Origin: Bremia lactucae
Taxonomy: Eukaryota; Oomycota; Peronosporomycetes; Peronosporales; Peronosporaceae
NCBI RefSeq assembly: GCF_004359215.1
Contig: NC_090610.1
Coordinates: forward strand, 12,066,967 to 12,128,473
Direction: 5' to 3'
DNA: 61,507 bases
Shown: positions 11,263 to 20,021 of the stretch, piece by piece
How positions within the stretch are numbered: position 1 is the stretch's first letter
How the letters are laid out: each line of letters opens with the position of its first letter
Program-made: the position numbers and the translations under genes
The notes under the pieces: generated by a model
What the model was told of the DNA's origin: nothing
Seen by the model: the letters and a program-made list of their open reading frames with translations, nothing else
Databases searched by the model: none

Positions 11263-11830
11263 TAAAACTTTTCAAAATGAGCTGGTGACAGCTCGTCAAA
11301 AATCTCATCCTTGGAGGATGTAGTGAAACGTCTGGTTCGTGAGAACCAGACTCTGTCACGAATCTATTATGCTTTAGCTCGTAACTACCAGGCTTTGGCA
11401 GACGCCTTAGACCGTTCCAAGTGATCCGGGATCGGAAAAAGCCTCGTACTGATGGTAAGGGCGGAGAAGCCCGACATAAAATGTAGCTTACGCATTTTAC
11501 GAGGCAGCTCGATCGTGTACACATTGCCTTGCCGATGCGGTACACAAAACGGGCTGATATACCTGGGAAGTAGTTTATTACGGCCCACATTCCCACATTC
11601 GTCACTCCATATTTTGGTAGTTTACTATAGACAGTAGGACAAGATCAGAAGCATTAAATGAAAGAATGTTTGCTCTTCCATTCTTGTCAGAGTTCTGTTT
11701 CTATCGGTCCACCGCATCAGCGATGGAATCCTGAACGAAACGGACTACTGCTTCTTTAGTCAGCAGAAATTCTCCTGCGTACTCGGTTCTGATTTTTATT
11801 CAGTGAGACCGATCTTCTCTCTTTTTAGCG
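11263..11830 (-). mobile_element. GyA-2: fragment with integrase C-terminal region
   Basis: Read on the minus strand from the gap, it shows EFLLTKEAVVRFVQDSIAD (about 11690-11775), then the IN C-terminal domain with YTIELP (about 11510) and the coiled-coil-like tail, ending at the GyA-1 LTR boundary. It is truncated at both ends: by the gap on one side and by GyA-1 on the other. The rest of this copy is not found left of GyA-1, so GyA-1 is not simply nested in it. Confidence 0.75.
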
Positions 11831-11930
11831 NNNNNNNNNNNNNNNNNNNNNNNNNNNNNNNNNNNNNNNNNNNNNNNNNNNNNNNNNNNNNNNNNNNNNN
11901 NNNNNNNNNNNNNNNNNNNNNNNNNNNNNN
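11831..11930. other. Assembly gap (100 N)
   Basis: Exactly 100 N, the usual placeholder for an unknown length. Left is gypsy integrase, right is copia gag-pol. Any ORF read across it is an artefact. Confidence 0.97.
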
Positions 11931-13246
11931 CATCAACGCAACTTGCCAAGCCCTGATTCATTTTACTTGGAAGATGACCTAATCTTGCATGCCACATCTG
12001 TAGATCAGCCGCTCTTGATTCGCCACTTGATGTATGCTCTTGATTGGTTTCTTCGCATATGAGAGCTGACTCAACCGGGCTGCAATCTAAGACGTACATC
12101 TTGTTCTGTCGTGGTACTTCAGCAATTACTTCCGCGTTGCTTCTGATTTCACAGCTCAGATCTGAGAAGATCACTTGAAGACCTTTTCTTGACAGTGCCG
12201 ATATAGACAATAGCCTTCGGTCTAATCCCGGCACCCATAGTGTCTCTTCGATCCGGATCACTTCTCCACTCTTGAGTTTCACGCGCACTGTTCCAACACC
12301 TTTTGCCTCCACTTCGCTTCCGTCTGCAATGGTTATCATGATCGGGTCCCTCAGTGAGTCTATACTCAAGAACTCATCTCTGTCGGGACACATGTGGCTG
12401 CTTGCCCCACTGTCCAATAACCATCCAGCTGACGTCTTAATTGAAGCCGTGAATGCTCTTTCTTCTCCAGATCGCTCGGTCTCCACTTGTACCGCCTTGC
12501 AATCTTGACGCTTGTGCCCATATTTGTTACATCGGTAACATCTCCCCGAGAACTTTTCGCCTCTTGAACTTGGTCTCCCTTCATGTCGGCGCGGTCCTTT
12601 CTTGTACCTTGAAAAATGCGTACTCTTTAGTGCGACTTCTTGGTGCTCTGACCTGGCCATTCCATCGTACTCTCGTCTCAGCATTTCCTTGGCATGAAAT
12701 AGTGTCATGCCGGGCATGTTCTCAATTATCTTGACGATGGAGTCATAGTCTCTCGTTAGACTACCCAATAAAATGACCAAATGTTCCTCCGGTAGGATTT
12801 CTTGCCCGACAGCTTGCATAGTCATGCACAGCTCGTCAAATCTCAGGAAGTGGTCCATGATGCTTCCTCCCTTGGCCAACTTGAACTCATGTAGTTGCCT
12901 TCTAAGCTGCACACGGTTGTGCATGCTTTGTCGCAGGAAGAAATTCTTCAGTATGTCCCACGCTTCGGCCGTTGTCTTAGCCGTGCGAACCATGGACTGA
13001 AGATTTGTGCTGATCATTGTTGACACAATCGCGAAGGCCTTCATGTCATTGACTTTCCAAGTCGACGCGGTTGCGTCTCCTTCTTCTGGGGCCTTCATAG
13101 CGTCCAGATGCTCTAGCAATCCCTTCTTTGCCAACTGCATCCTCGCTTTGAACTCCCACACGAAGTAGTTATCTTCGCGGAGTATGTCGCCCGCGTCAGG
13201 CGTAGTTGGGCTCATAACCTTTAGAGGTTTGAAAACAGCCAAGGGC
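11931..13246 (-). pseudogene. Ty1/copia gag-protease, 3'-truncated at gap
   Basis: One clean minus-strand frame of about 435 residues. In order: a UBN2-type Gag with a WKVND..AFAIVSTMIS helix and the LHEFKLAKGGSIMDHF core; a zinc knuckle CYRCNKYGHKRQDC (about 12515-12556); the copia protease motif LLDSGASSHM (about 12395-12425); and the GAG-pre-integrase motif LQMWHARLGHLPSKM (about 11960-12005). Integrase, RT and RNase H are missing because the frame ends at the gap. The 5' end is undefined: the frame runs into the single N at 13247, and the first ATG is at 13215. The frame is intact, so this insertion is probably younger than the GyA copies. Confidence 0.88.
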
Positions 13247-13299
13247 NACTCTGAACTTAGGGGTAGCTTCAGAGTCCGCGTCAGTAGGGCATCCCGCCC

Positions 13300-14310
13300 C
13301 TACTGTGCTCCTGCATTTCCTGACCCCTCAGTGGTCGATGCAGAACTCATGCGTCTCGGACGCTGGTTCTTGCCATCGCCCTTTGGGTAGGGAGTCCTCT
13401 TGCTGGGCATCTTCACCCCAGCAGGGACCCTGGCATAGGAGTGAGCCATCATATGGCCGCGCTTACCACATTTAAAACAGACAACGTCTGCATTGCCCAA
13501 CTCCATGGGAGTGGCATCTGTCCTCTTGGCCGACGGCTTATACCGAGCTGTCGCCGAGGCACTGTTGTGGGATTGCTCCTCAACTAAGGCAATTCGGATT
13601 GCTTCTTCCATCGTCGACGGCACCTTTCTGAAAAGAGCCTGTTGCGATGGGCCATGCCGTAGTCCATTCATAAACGTGGGCACCTTAATGTGCTCCGGAA
13701 TTGGACCTACGGTTATGGACGCCGACAGCGAGCGCATCTCTTGCACATACTCTTGCAGAGATCGCTTCGCCTGTCGCGCTCCAAAGAAGCGCGCCGAAAG
13801 CAACACTTCGTTGTTCGGCGGCTAACACATGGCGCGAATCTTTTCCTTAAAGATCGCCCATGTAGGGAACGCCTTTCTGTCCGCCATAAGCGCCGAGTAA
13901 GCCCACTCTGAGGCCTTACCGCGCAGATGCGACATGGCGTGCGACACCATCCGGCTGTCGTCCTCGATGAGCTGGGCGACACCGCATTGCTCCACGGCTA
14001 AAAGCCAGTGGACAATCGTGTGCGCCGCAGTTCCATCGAACTTGGGCGGGTCCATCCGAATGGGCCTCGGATGATGCGGCCGGGCTGAGAGCATCTCAAC
14101 AGTCCTGTTGAGAGCCTCGCTCCGAGCCTGCTTAAGCCTCAGTTCATCCTGAGTCTGAGTGACGGACTTCGCCGCAGCATGGCCTTGTGCCTCGGGCGTG
14201 GCCCTCCGCTGTCCGAGCACGAATGCCTCAAACTGCTCCAACTGAGCAACATGATCGGTTGTAATGTCCCTAAAGAAATAGAAAAATGTGGTCTTATTCA
14301 CCAGAGCCAC
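13300..14310 (-). pseudogene. Ty3/gypsy gag with one nonsense codon
   Basis: A single frame of 337 codons from ATG 14310 down to 13300, interrupted only by a TAG at 13822-13824. It shows the Retrotrans_gag core: MDPPKFDGTAAHTIVHWL, then RGKASEWAYSAL, then AKRSLQEYVQEMRSL and a FMNGLRHGPSQQALFRKVP segment. A zinc knuckle follows (CFKCGKRGHMMAHSY), whose final Cys is replaced. Protease and beyond are absent because a single N at 13247 joins it to the copia piece. Its relationship to GyB is likely (same KRSL..YVQE core) but not proven. Confidence 0.82.
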
Positions 14311-15350
14311 TGTAGTTAAGACATCAGCGGCACCACGTTCTAGGCGCGAATTCGGGCTCGCCGACGTTCATCAGGAGGAGAAGGCGTGAGAGAACGACGC
14401 TCTTCACCTTTAAAAGTCTAAATTGGCCTATAGCTAAATCATCCTCTTGGCATCCACCGTTTGGGCCAATTGCGGGCGCAATGCTAACGTAGCGCTTTGT
14501 AGTCCGTTCATCGACCTACTCACGTTCCACCATCAAACATGGACATCGTCAACTGGAATTCTTCCGTCGCGCCAAATACGACGAGATCCACGTCGCTTGC
14601 TTCCCCGTGTAACCTCGTCGCAAACGATCCGTACCCTTCCACTTGCACGCATTAGTTCCATACCACTTGAATTTCCCGAACGATCTCCCATACGGTCATC
14701 TGCACGTAAATCTTGCTTTGTTTTAACGAGATTGGCTGCAGGGGAGGTAGTCATTTGATAGCTGTGCGTAGGCGTAAAAAACTCGTGTTGAGACATTCTA
14801 CGAGTGACTTCCTTTTTGATTAGCGTCGTAAAGAAAGATAGTCTTTTGTTTGTGATTGCAGTAGTTCTGGAATTAATAATAAGAAACATTCCTTCTGAGT
14901 TGGTAATTAGAAAGCGCCCTTTATCGCCTGCCGACCGGATCGACGAACCGTTTCGAATAGGCTTGGTTTTGTGCTCCAAAAAGGGCTGTTAAAAATCACA
15001 ACTTTGATCCAGAGCCCATGGACCCCTCTTTCGTCGAAAGCGAGAGACCCAACTTTTCGAGCAATAAGCGAATGAGCATATCGAGCACTTAATTAACTTT
15101 GCAGTTAGAAAAACGCCGTAACTTTCCGTTGAATGACTTTACAAAGAAAAGATGCCATGGCATCGCGCGTGACCCGTGAGATGGTCGTAAGTAGTGCACA
15201 GATTTGCGACGACTTTGATTAGAGCGTTCTACGATGACCAAGGAATTGAGCGCAAATTACTATTCCGTATGCGCATTAGACGGATGGCACGTTTGAGTTC
15301 GTTCACTAACAAGACAACCCATTGTGATCTAGCACTTCCCACTATGTGGC
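14311..15350 (+). mobile_element. GyD-like gag start fragment (14447-14760) and unassigned flank
   Basis: 14447-14760 resembles the leader and N-terminal gag at 55.5-55.9 kb: both carry CGATCTCCCATACGGTCA-like DNA followed by CTGCACGT (about 14680-14710 here). A CTTTGTAGTCCGTTCATCGA leader motif occurs at 14493. I see no supportable gene from 14761 to 15350. Confidence 0.4.
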
Positions 15351-15354
15351 TCGC

Positions 15355-15420
15355 AACCGATATCAACAGCCAAAAGCAGCGAATTGCCATTGCTCGGGCC
15401 ATTATTAAGAAGTCGTGACC
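15355..15420 (+). pseudogene. Possible ABC-transporter signature fossil
   Basis: A short frame reads SQKQRIAIARAIIKKS, closely matching the region after the ABC signature (GGQKQRIAIARAI) of eukaryotic ABCB-type transporters, but the Walker B motif and the rest are missing. Only about 15 residues support it, so chance is possible. Confidence 0.25.
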
Positions 15421-15494
15421 TCCACTCTCGCCGAGGAACCCCGACTATGGCACATAAGAGCCTCATTATCTATCTTTGTAAATACTAACTTAAC

Positions 15495-15530
15495 TTTGCA
15501 CGCCGTGTACGTGAAGTAGTCGAGGCACCC
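15495..15530 (-). repeat. Short GyA LTR fragment
   Basis: About 33 bases (GCACGCCGTGTACGTGAAGT and on) match the R/U5 part of GyA LTRs at 23207 and 34795. Nothing else of that LTR is adjacent. Confidence 0.4.
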
Positions 15531-15859
15531 ATTTTTTTCAGACACTCCTCATGTCCTTAATGATTGCGATTCAGTAAGACAAAGCATTCTGCGTGCAGTG
15601 TTGAGCAGAAAACGCTCGGTTGTTAAGCTGGAATCATTAGCCTTTATTTACGAAGTGGTGCAATGGAATTGCATATACTTTTAGATTGGCCCTGTCCACT
15701 CTTAAGGGAGTCTTCTTCGACTCCCCTATACTACGAGATGTCAATCTTTAAAGTTTCGGGACCCGAATCCACAAGAAGGGTCATCACATTCACCAATCGA
15801 AGCGAATCCTGGGAATCACGCACATAAACGATGCAACAAGACATCAAGGGGTGCAATAA

Positions 15860-16292
15860 GTCATTTGAAACTTGTTCGCGTTTGAAGCACGACGGCCAAC
15901 TTATCTCGCTTATGCAAGCCTGGAGCGCGTTCATTCGCAAGAGATAGTAAATCTCCCGGAGATGTCGTGGGATCTGTTCCTTGCCGAATTAAAGGAAGGA
16001 AAGATCCACGAAATAGTCACACCAATTCCATTGCGAGCTTGCCACAGATGTATATCGCCAACTATTCAATTTTTTCCTTTGTCAGCATTTAATGTCTATC
16101 CGAGCGATTAAGCGTCTACTGGCCAGTCGGTGATTGCCTTGGTCGTTTTGGGATCAGGGCCGCCGTGTTTGCCGACGATGCACCCAAGAAGTGGTTACAA
16201 TATTTGTGGGCATACACTCGAGCACTGCTCGCAAGTGGTCTAAATGGTTTTCCATATTGTCTAACCAGGCCATACCAAGGATGAGGTCATTG
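15860..16292. mobile_element. Scrambled gypsy pieces: PR-RT linker (+) and PR-RT fusion (-)
   Basis: Plus strand 15872-16020 reads SWDLFLAELKEGKIHEIVT, a linker typical between protease and RT in gypsy elements. Minus strand 16110-16292 reads the protease signature LILGMAWLDNMENHLDHLRA joined directly to an RT thumb piece (PKRPRQSPTGQ), so several hundred bases have been deleted between them. Both pieces look like GyB. Confidence 0.5.
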
Positions 16293-16294
16293 GT

Positions 16295-16427
16295 TAACGA
16301 GAGCGACTTGGGTATCACGCTATTAATGATTTGGATCTGGTCCAAACCGTCATGCAACTCGCAACTTCGTGACAGTGTGGACCAGCTCCAAATCATAAAA
16401 AGCGTGACACCCAAGTCGCTCTCGTTA
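16295..16427. repeat. Long inverted repeat (50-bp arms, 33-nt loop)
   Basis: Arm 16295-16344 (TAACGAGAGCGACTTGGGTA and on) is the near-perfect reverse complement of 16378-16427, with about four mismatches. The loop is 16345-16377. It sits next to the GyB protease fragment and would fold into a stable hairpin as single strand. Confidence 0.8.
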
Positions 16428-16856
16428 GCCGGGACCTTACATCGTCGAGCTACTCCGCTAGCGTTTTTGCTTACCCTACCCCACGTGGAATTACACGCTC
16501 GATTGGATGGTACAAACGGCTCTGGCTAAAACTTCTTTGTTGCAAAGTTACAGGGTGCCAAAGTTTTAATTTTTAACACTCACGCGTCGTGAATTAACGT
16601 TGTCAGTTAATTTTTATGGTGATTCAGCACGTGAATACGACCCCTCTTTGGCCGTCCGTTCGCGCATGTACGTCCAGCCAATCCAAGAATACCGTGAGAG
16701 ATCTGGCTAGACCTTTTTTGTGATACCGAAAGGCTTGCTTTTTCAGTGCTGCTATTATAGCGTGGTTTGGTGCAGAGAAGGGTTCTAAGCGGCTATGAGT
16801 TCTTAACAACTAATGGTTTCGGAAACGGCTGTTGCAAACCCTCATGACATCGAGTG
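16428..16856. other. Unassigned stretch
   Basis: A minus ORF at 16624-16809 (61 aa) has no recognisable domain. A piece at about 16630-16655 (CACGTGAATACGACCCCTCT) repeats a GyD gag-leader motif at 55670, so this is probably retroelement debris. Confidence 0.35.
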
Positions 16857-16920
16857 TAGTGGGGCACACATCGGTTAAAGAACCGTTGTTGTGGTACATT
16901 TTCTATATAAATAAATACCC
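16857..16920 (+). repeat. GyB LTR 5'-end fragment
   Basis: Starts TGTAGTGGGGCACACATCGG and matches, in opposite orientation, the start of the GyB LTR at 25837. It is truncated after about 60 bases. Confidence 0.55.
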
Positions 16921-17345
16921 TTTTTTGCCATCAATTTTCACACGCACTGTTGCTACAAATGATTGACCGATGCGCCGTCGGGGAATCGCTCTCACCGATA
17001 TATCGGTCCTTTTATGCGTTTCTCGATCACGTGTTACGAATTCGTGGCTATCAAAAGACCAAGCATCGTAAAAAGACAAGGTAGCCACAAAATCACAATA
17101 TGATTACTGCTCACATCGTGGTGTCAGCTTCCGGTGATTTCCGTCAAGGGAAAGACGTCGAGCATAAACGTCGCAGCGCTATCGAGACCCGTCAAGATCT
17201 ATTATAGGAGTCGGACAAAAGAAAATAGATTCGCAATCGACATCGAAGATGAGAATACTATCATGGCAGTGCGTACAAAGCGGACTGAAATAGGCAAAAC
17301 ATCGTGTATGTCGGGCATAAGCGTGAATGTCACGCTTGCCCTGCT
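16903..17345. mobile_element. Gypsy mosaic: protease (-), integrase linker (+), gag scrap
   Basis: Minus 16903-17088 resembles a protease N-terminal part. 17134-17165 matches the GyB protease region at 24660-24690. Plus 17205-17300 reads FAIDIEDENTIMAVRTKRTE, the acidic integrase linker also seen at 58690 (-). 17300-17345 matches gag DNA at 30984. Four sources within 450 bp indicate repeated rearrangement. Confidence 0.5.
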
Positions 17346-17542
17346 TCAAATCCAATGTTGCTCAGGAGGACTACCCAGGAGCCTGGCCAGGTCTTGTTCA
17401 CCAAGTCCCTGCGCCATAAGCCCTGCCACCTCCCGATGATGTTTGAAGAGGTGGGAAAAATGACCCTAATCAATATTGAGGCTCATCCTCACGTACACAC
17501 GCAGAGATGCGGGTCGTGGGAAGGATTTCAAGTGCTACCAAG

Positions 17543-17709
17543 TGTAGGCGGGCACNNNNNNNNNNNNNNNNNNNNNNNNNNNNNNNNNNNNNNNNNNNNN
17601 NNNNNNNNNNNNNNNNNNNNNNNNNNNNNNNNNNNNNNNNNNNNNNNNNNNNNNNGTGCTAGGGTGTGTGCTAAGTAGAGCGTGGCCGCATTACGACGTG
17701 CCCGCCTAC
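17543..17709. repeat. Copia LTR ends facing a 100-N gap (17556-17655)
   Basis: Left of the gap 17543-17555 reads TGTAGGCGGGCAC, the end of a copia LTR on the minus strand. Right of it 17656-17709 is the same LTR end on the plus strand, finishing GTGCCCGCCTACA. Compare the full LTR at 32835-33342. The two orientations across one gap suggest a misjoin or a missing inverted pair. Confidence 0.65.
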
Positions 17710-17710
17710 A

Positions 17711-18590
17711 TCCTCCGGCTCGAATTCCTCCGCCTCAGCCACAATTTCTTTCGCATTATCCTCCAAATCCAAATCGAACTACTTCACCTCAGACTCTTTC
17801 CGACTAATATATGCCTGGAAAAATAGCTCTGGTTCATCCATAATGGTCATCTTGTTCTCTGTGCTCGTCAATTTCTCCATCGCTAACGCGTTCAAAATGC
17901 CATTCGCATTAATATCAGGAATCACGTCAATATGTATGACACGGCTGGCATTGAAGGAATATTGTCCAGGTCAAATTTGCTCAATAAGCTATTTTCGTGA
18001 GTCGTGATACGTTCACCTTGAAAACACTTGTATCAACACTCGGGGTATGTTGTTTCGTTGTCAGTGTACGTCGAGTGCGTCTGCGGCGTTTTGGTTGAGA
18101 CCCTTGCGACTCGGCATTGTCATGTTACGAAGGTTATACAAATTCAATTCTTCAATGATTTTTTGGTAATCTATATGAATTTTTATCGCCTCATCCTCCG
18201 GCTTGAATTCCTCCGCCTCAGCAACAGTTTCTTTCACATTATCCTCCAAATCCAAATCGAACTAATTCACCTCAGACACTTTCCGACTAATATCTGCCTG
18301 GAAAAATAGCTCTGGTTCATTCATAATGGTCATCTTGTTCTCTGTGCTCGTCAATTTCTCCATCGCTAACGCGTTCAAAATGCCATTCGCATTAATATCA
18401 GGAATCACGTCAATATGTATGACACGGCTGGCATGGAAGGAATATTGTCCAGGTCAAATTTGCTCAATAAGCTATTTTCGTGAGTCGTGATACGTTCACC
18501 TTGAAAACACTTGTATCAACACTCGGGGTTTGTTGTTTCGATGTCAGTGAACGTCGAGTGCGTCTGCGGCGTTTTGGTTGAGACCGTTGC
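17711..18590. repeat. Direct tandem duplication of HSP70 fossil (2 x ~397 bp)
   Basis: Units 17711-18108 and 18194-18590 start TCCTCCGGCT and end at GTTTTGGTTGAGACC. Between them 18109-18193 holds the NLYNLRN part of HSP70, present only in the distal unit. Confidence 0.78.
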
Positions 18591-19080
18591 GTTACGAGTG
18601 AATAAGCGCTGGGATGACACCACCGGTCGTGTCCAAATTAAGCAAGAGAGGGGTGCTTCAATTGAGGCATGTCTTGTGCTTCCCAGACGAGTTGTGGCTA
18701 GAATCTCAGCCTGGAATAATTACACCGCATTTAAGCCTCGTCAGGATTGATCGACTCGTTGGGCTTTTTGCCGTTTCAAAAGCCTGACAACAATTGCTGC
18801 ACCTTGAGAATACGACATGATCCACCGACCAAGACGACTTCACCACCCGACTCTTCGAGAGCTTGGAACCGCGGAGCACCTCCACTAGTGGCTACATTGT
18901 CTTACAGAAGTGGTTTCCGCACATGTCTAATCGTCAGATTAACGTCAATGTCGTAAAAAAGCGAATCAATTCCAATGTTATTCTATGCCAACAAAGGCAG
19001 CATATGCAGCGACACGTCAATGTTCCAAAGCTAAGATCGAAGATCAAATATTTCATTCCCTCCATTTCTAGTCCACGCTG
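17711..19080 (-). pseudogene. HSP70 pseudogene copy 2, with its 3' third tandemly duplicated
   Basis: Minus-strand remains of a cytosolic-type HSP70 chaperone. From the top: IDSLFYDIDVNLT, EVVLVGGSCRILKVQQLLSG, NESINPDEA, LDTTGGVIPAL, then FQGER and a substrate-binding segment (DVIPDINANGILNALAMEKL), then AEAEEFKPEDEA. Stops and shifts are frequent. The part from the LLLD/TGG region onward is present twice: 17711-18108 and 18194-18590, offset 483 bp and about 95% identical by eye. The copy ends abruptly at a copia LTR (17709). The ATPase N-terminal lobe is missing. Confidence 0.8.
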
Positions 19081-19259
19081 TACGCAATAACAGGGCTCGC
19101 GGGCTCGATGATAACACGCAAGACGTTGGTACCACAGATGGACAAAAACGAAAATTTGCGGCGGCATCGCTGGAAACCAATTGCTCAAACGAAACGAGCC
19201 TTATGGGGGAGGTATATACATGGACAAATAATTGGGTGTAGCTACTGTCACGAATGGAA

Positions 19260-19855
19260 AACATACTTACCGAGTCCGATAAAAGGAACACCGTCCAGAT
19301 TATAACTTGTCGAACAAGTTTTTGTCACGTGTAGTGGAACTTCACCTCAATAAAACTGGATCAATACACCGGATTGGTTGTCGGAGTACGTCAAGAACGT
19401 TTGCAAATTCTTGCTAGTCGTGTTACGAGCAATCAGCGTCGTCATGACACCGCCGGCAGTCTCCAAACCAGGCGACAGAGGGATCACGTCCAGCAAGAGC
19501 AGGTCATGAAGCTTCTTGAGCGAGTCGTTTTCACTCAGAATCGGAATTCGAATGGTGCACCGCATGCAATAGCCTCTTCGGAAGTTGCCGGTAAAGAAGT
19601 CGGAAACCAACTGCGCACCTTGGGAATACGAATCGATTCAACGACAACTTCGTGCACCTGACTTTCCGCGAGCTTGGCATCGCGGAGCACCTTCTCCACG
19701 TACGCCATTGTCAAACGGAAGTAGTCTCTCCACATGGGTGCACGAGTGATCGTAATATCAATGTCGTCAAAGAGTGAATCAATCTCGATGTAGGCCTGCG
19801 CCGATGGAGATGTGTTTGCTCGCACGTTCACAAGCAGTCCGTAAAAAAGCAGCAC
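19260..19855 (-). pseudogene. HSP70 pseudogene copy 1
   Basis: Minus strand, in order: [61 protein letters not shown], then after a frameshift [32 protein letters not shown] and YNLDGVPFIG. These are the second ATPase lobe, the linker and the start of the substrate-binding domain of HSP70. The conserved VLVGGSTRIPK is damaged ([10 protein letters not shown]) and several stops occur. It lies head-on with the start region of the CRN gene. Confidence 0.82.
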
Positions 19856-19950
19856 CTGCTGGTCCTCGGTAATTTATTTGCGGTGCGATTTTGAGTGAAG
19901 TGGTCTAGAAACGGCGGTCAAAGTCTCGGGGTTTTACAATCCATGCACCA

Positions 19951-19962
19951 CCCACTTTCTTC
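19951..19962 (+). promoter_or_regulatory. Candidate oomycete initiator element of the CRN gene
   Basis: CCCACTTTCTTC fits the oomycete Inr pattern (YCAYTYYY) and lies about 65 bases before the CRN start codon, a normal 5' leader length. A second pyrimidine-rich CACCATTTCTTC follows at 19970. This is pattern-based only. Confidence 0.35.
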
Positions 19963-20021
19963 TCGTAATCACCATTTCTTCAAATTCTGTCTCATCAACG
20001 AATTCTTCGACTCTTGAAATA

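Noticed and set aside
11800..13242. A 480-residue frame running through the 100-N gap into AKKREDRSH
   Set aside because: The last nine residues come from an unrelated gypsy fragment beyond the gap; the copia product ends at 11931.
18028..18750. Repeated plus-strand frames starting MYQHSG at 18028 and 18511, looking like a small gene family
   Set aside because: They are the antisense of the duplicated HSP70 fossil.
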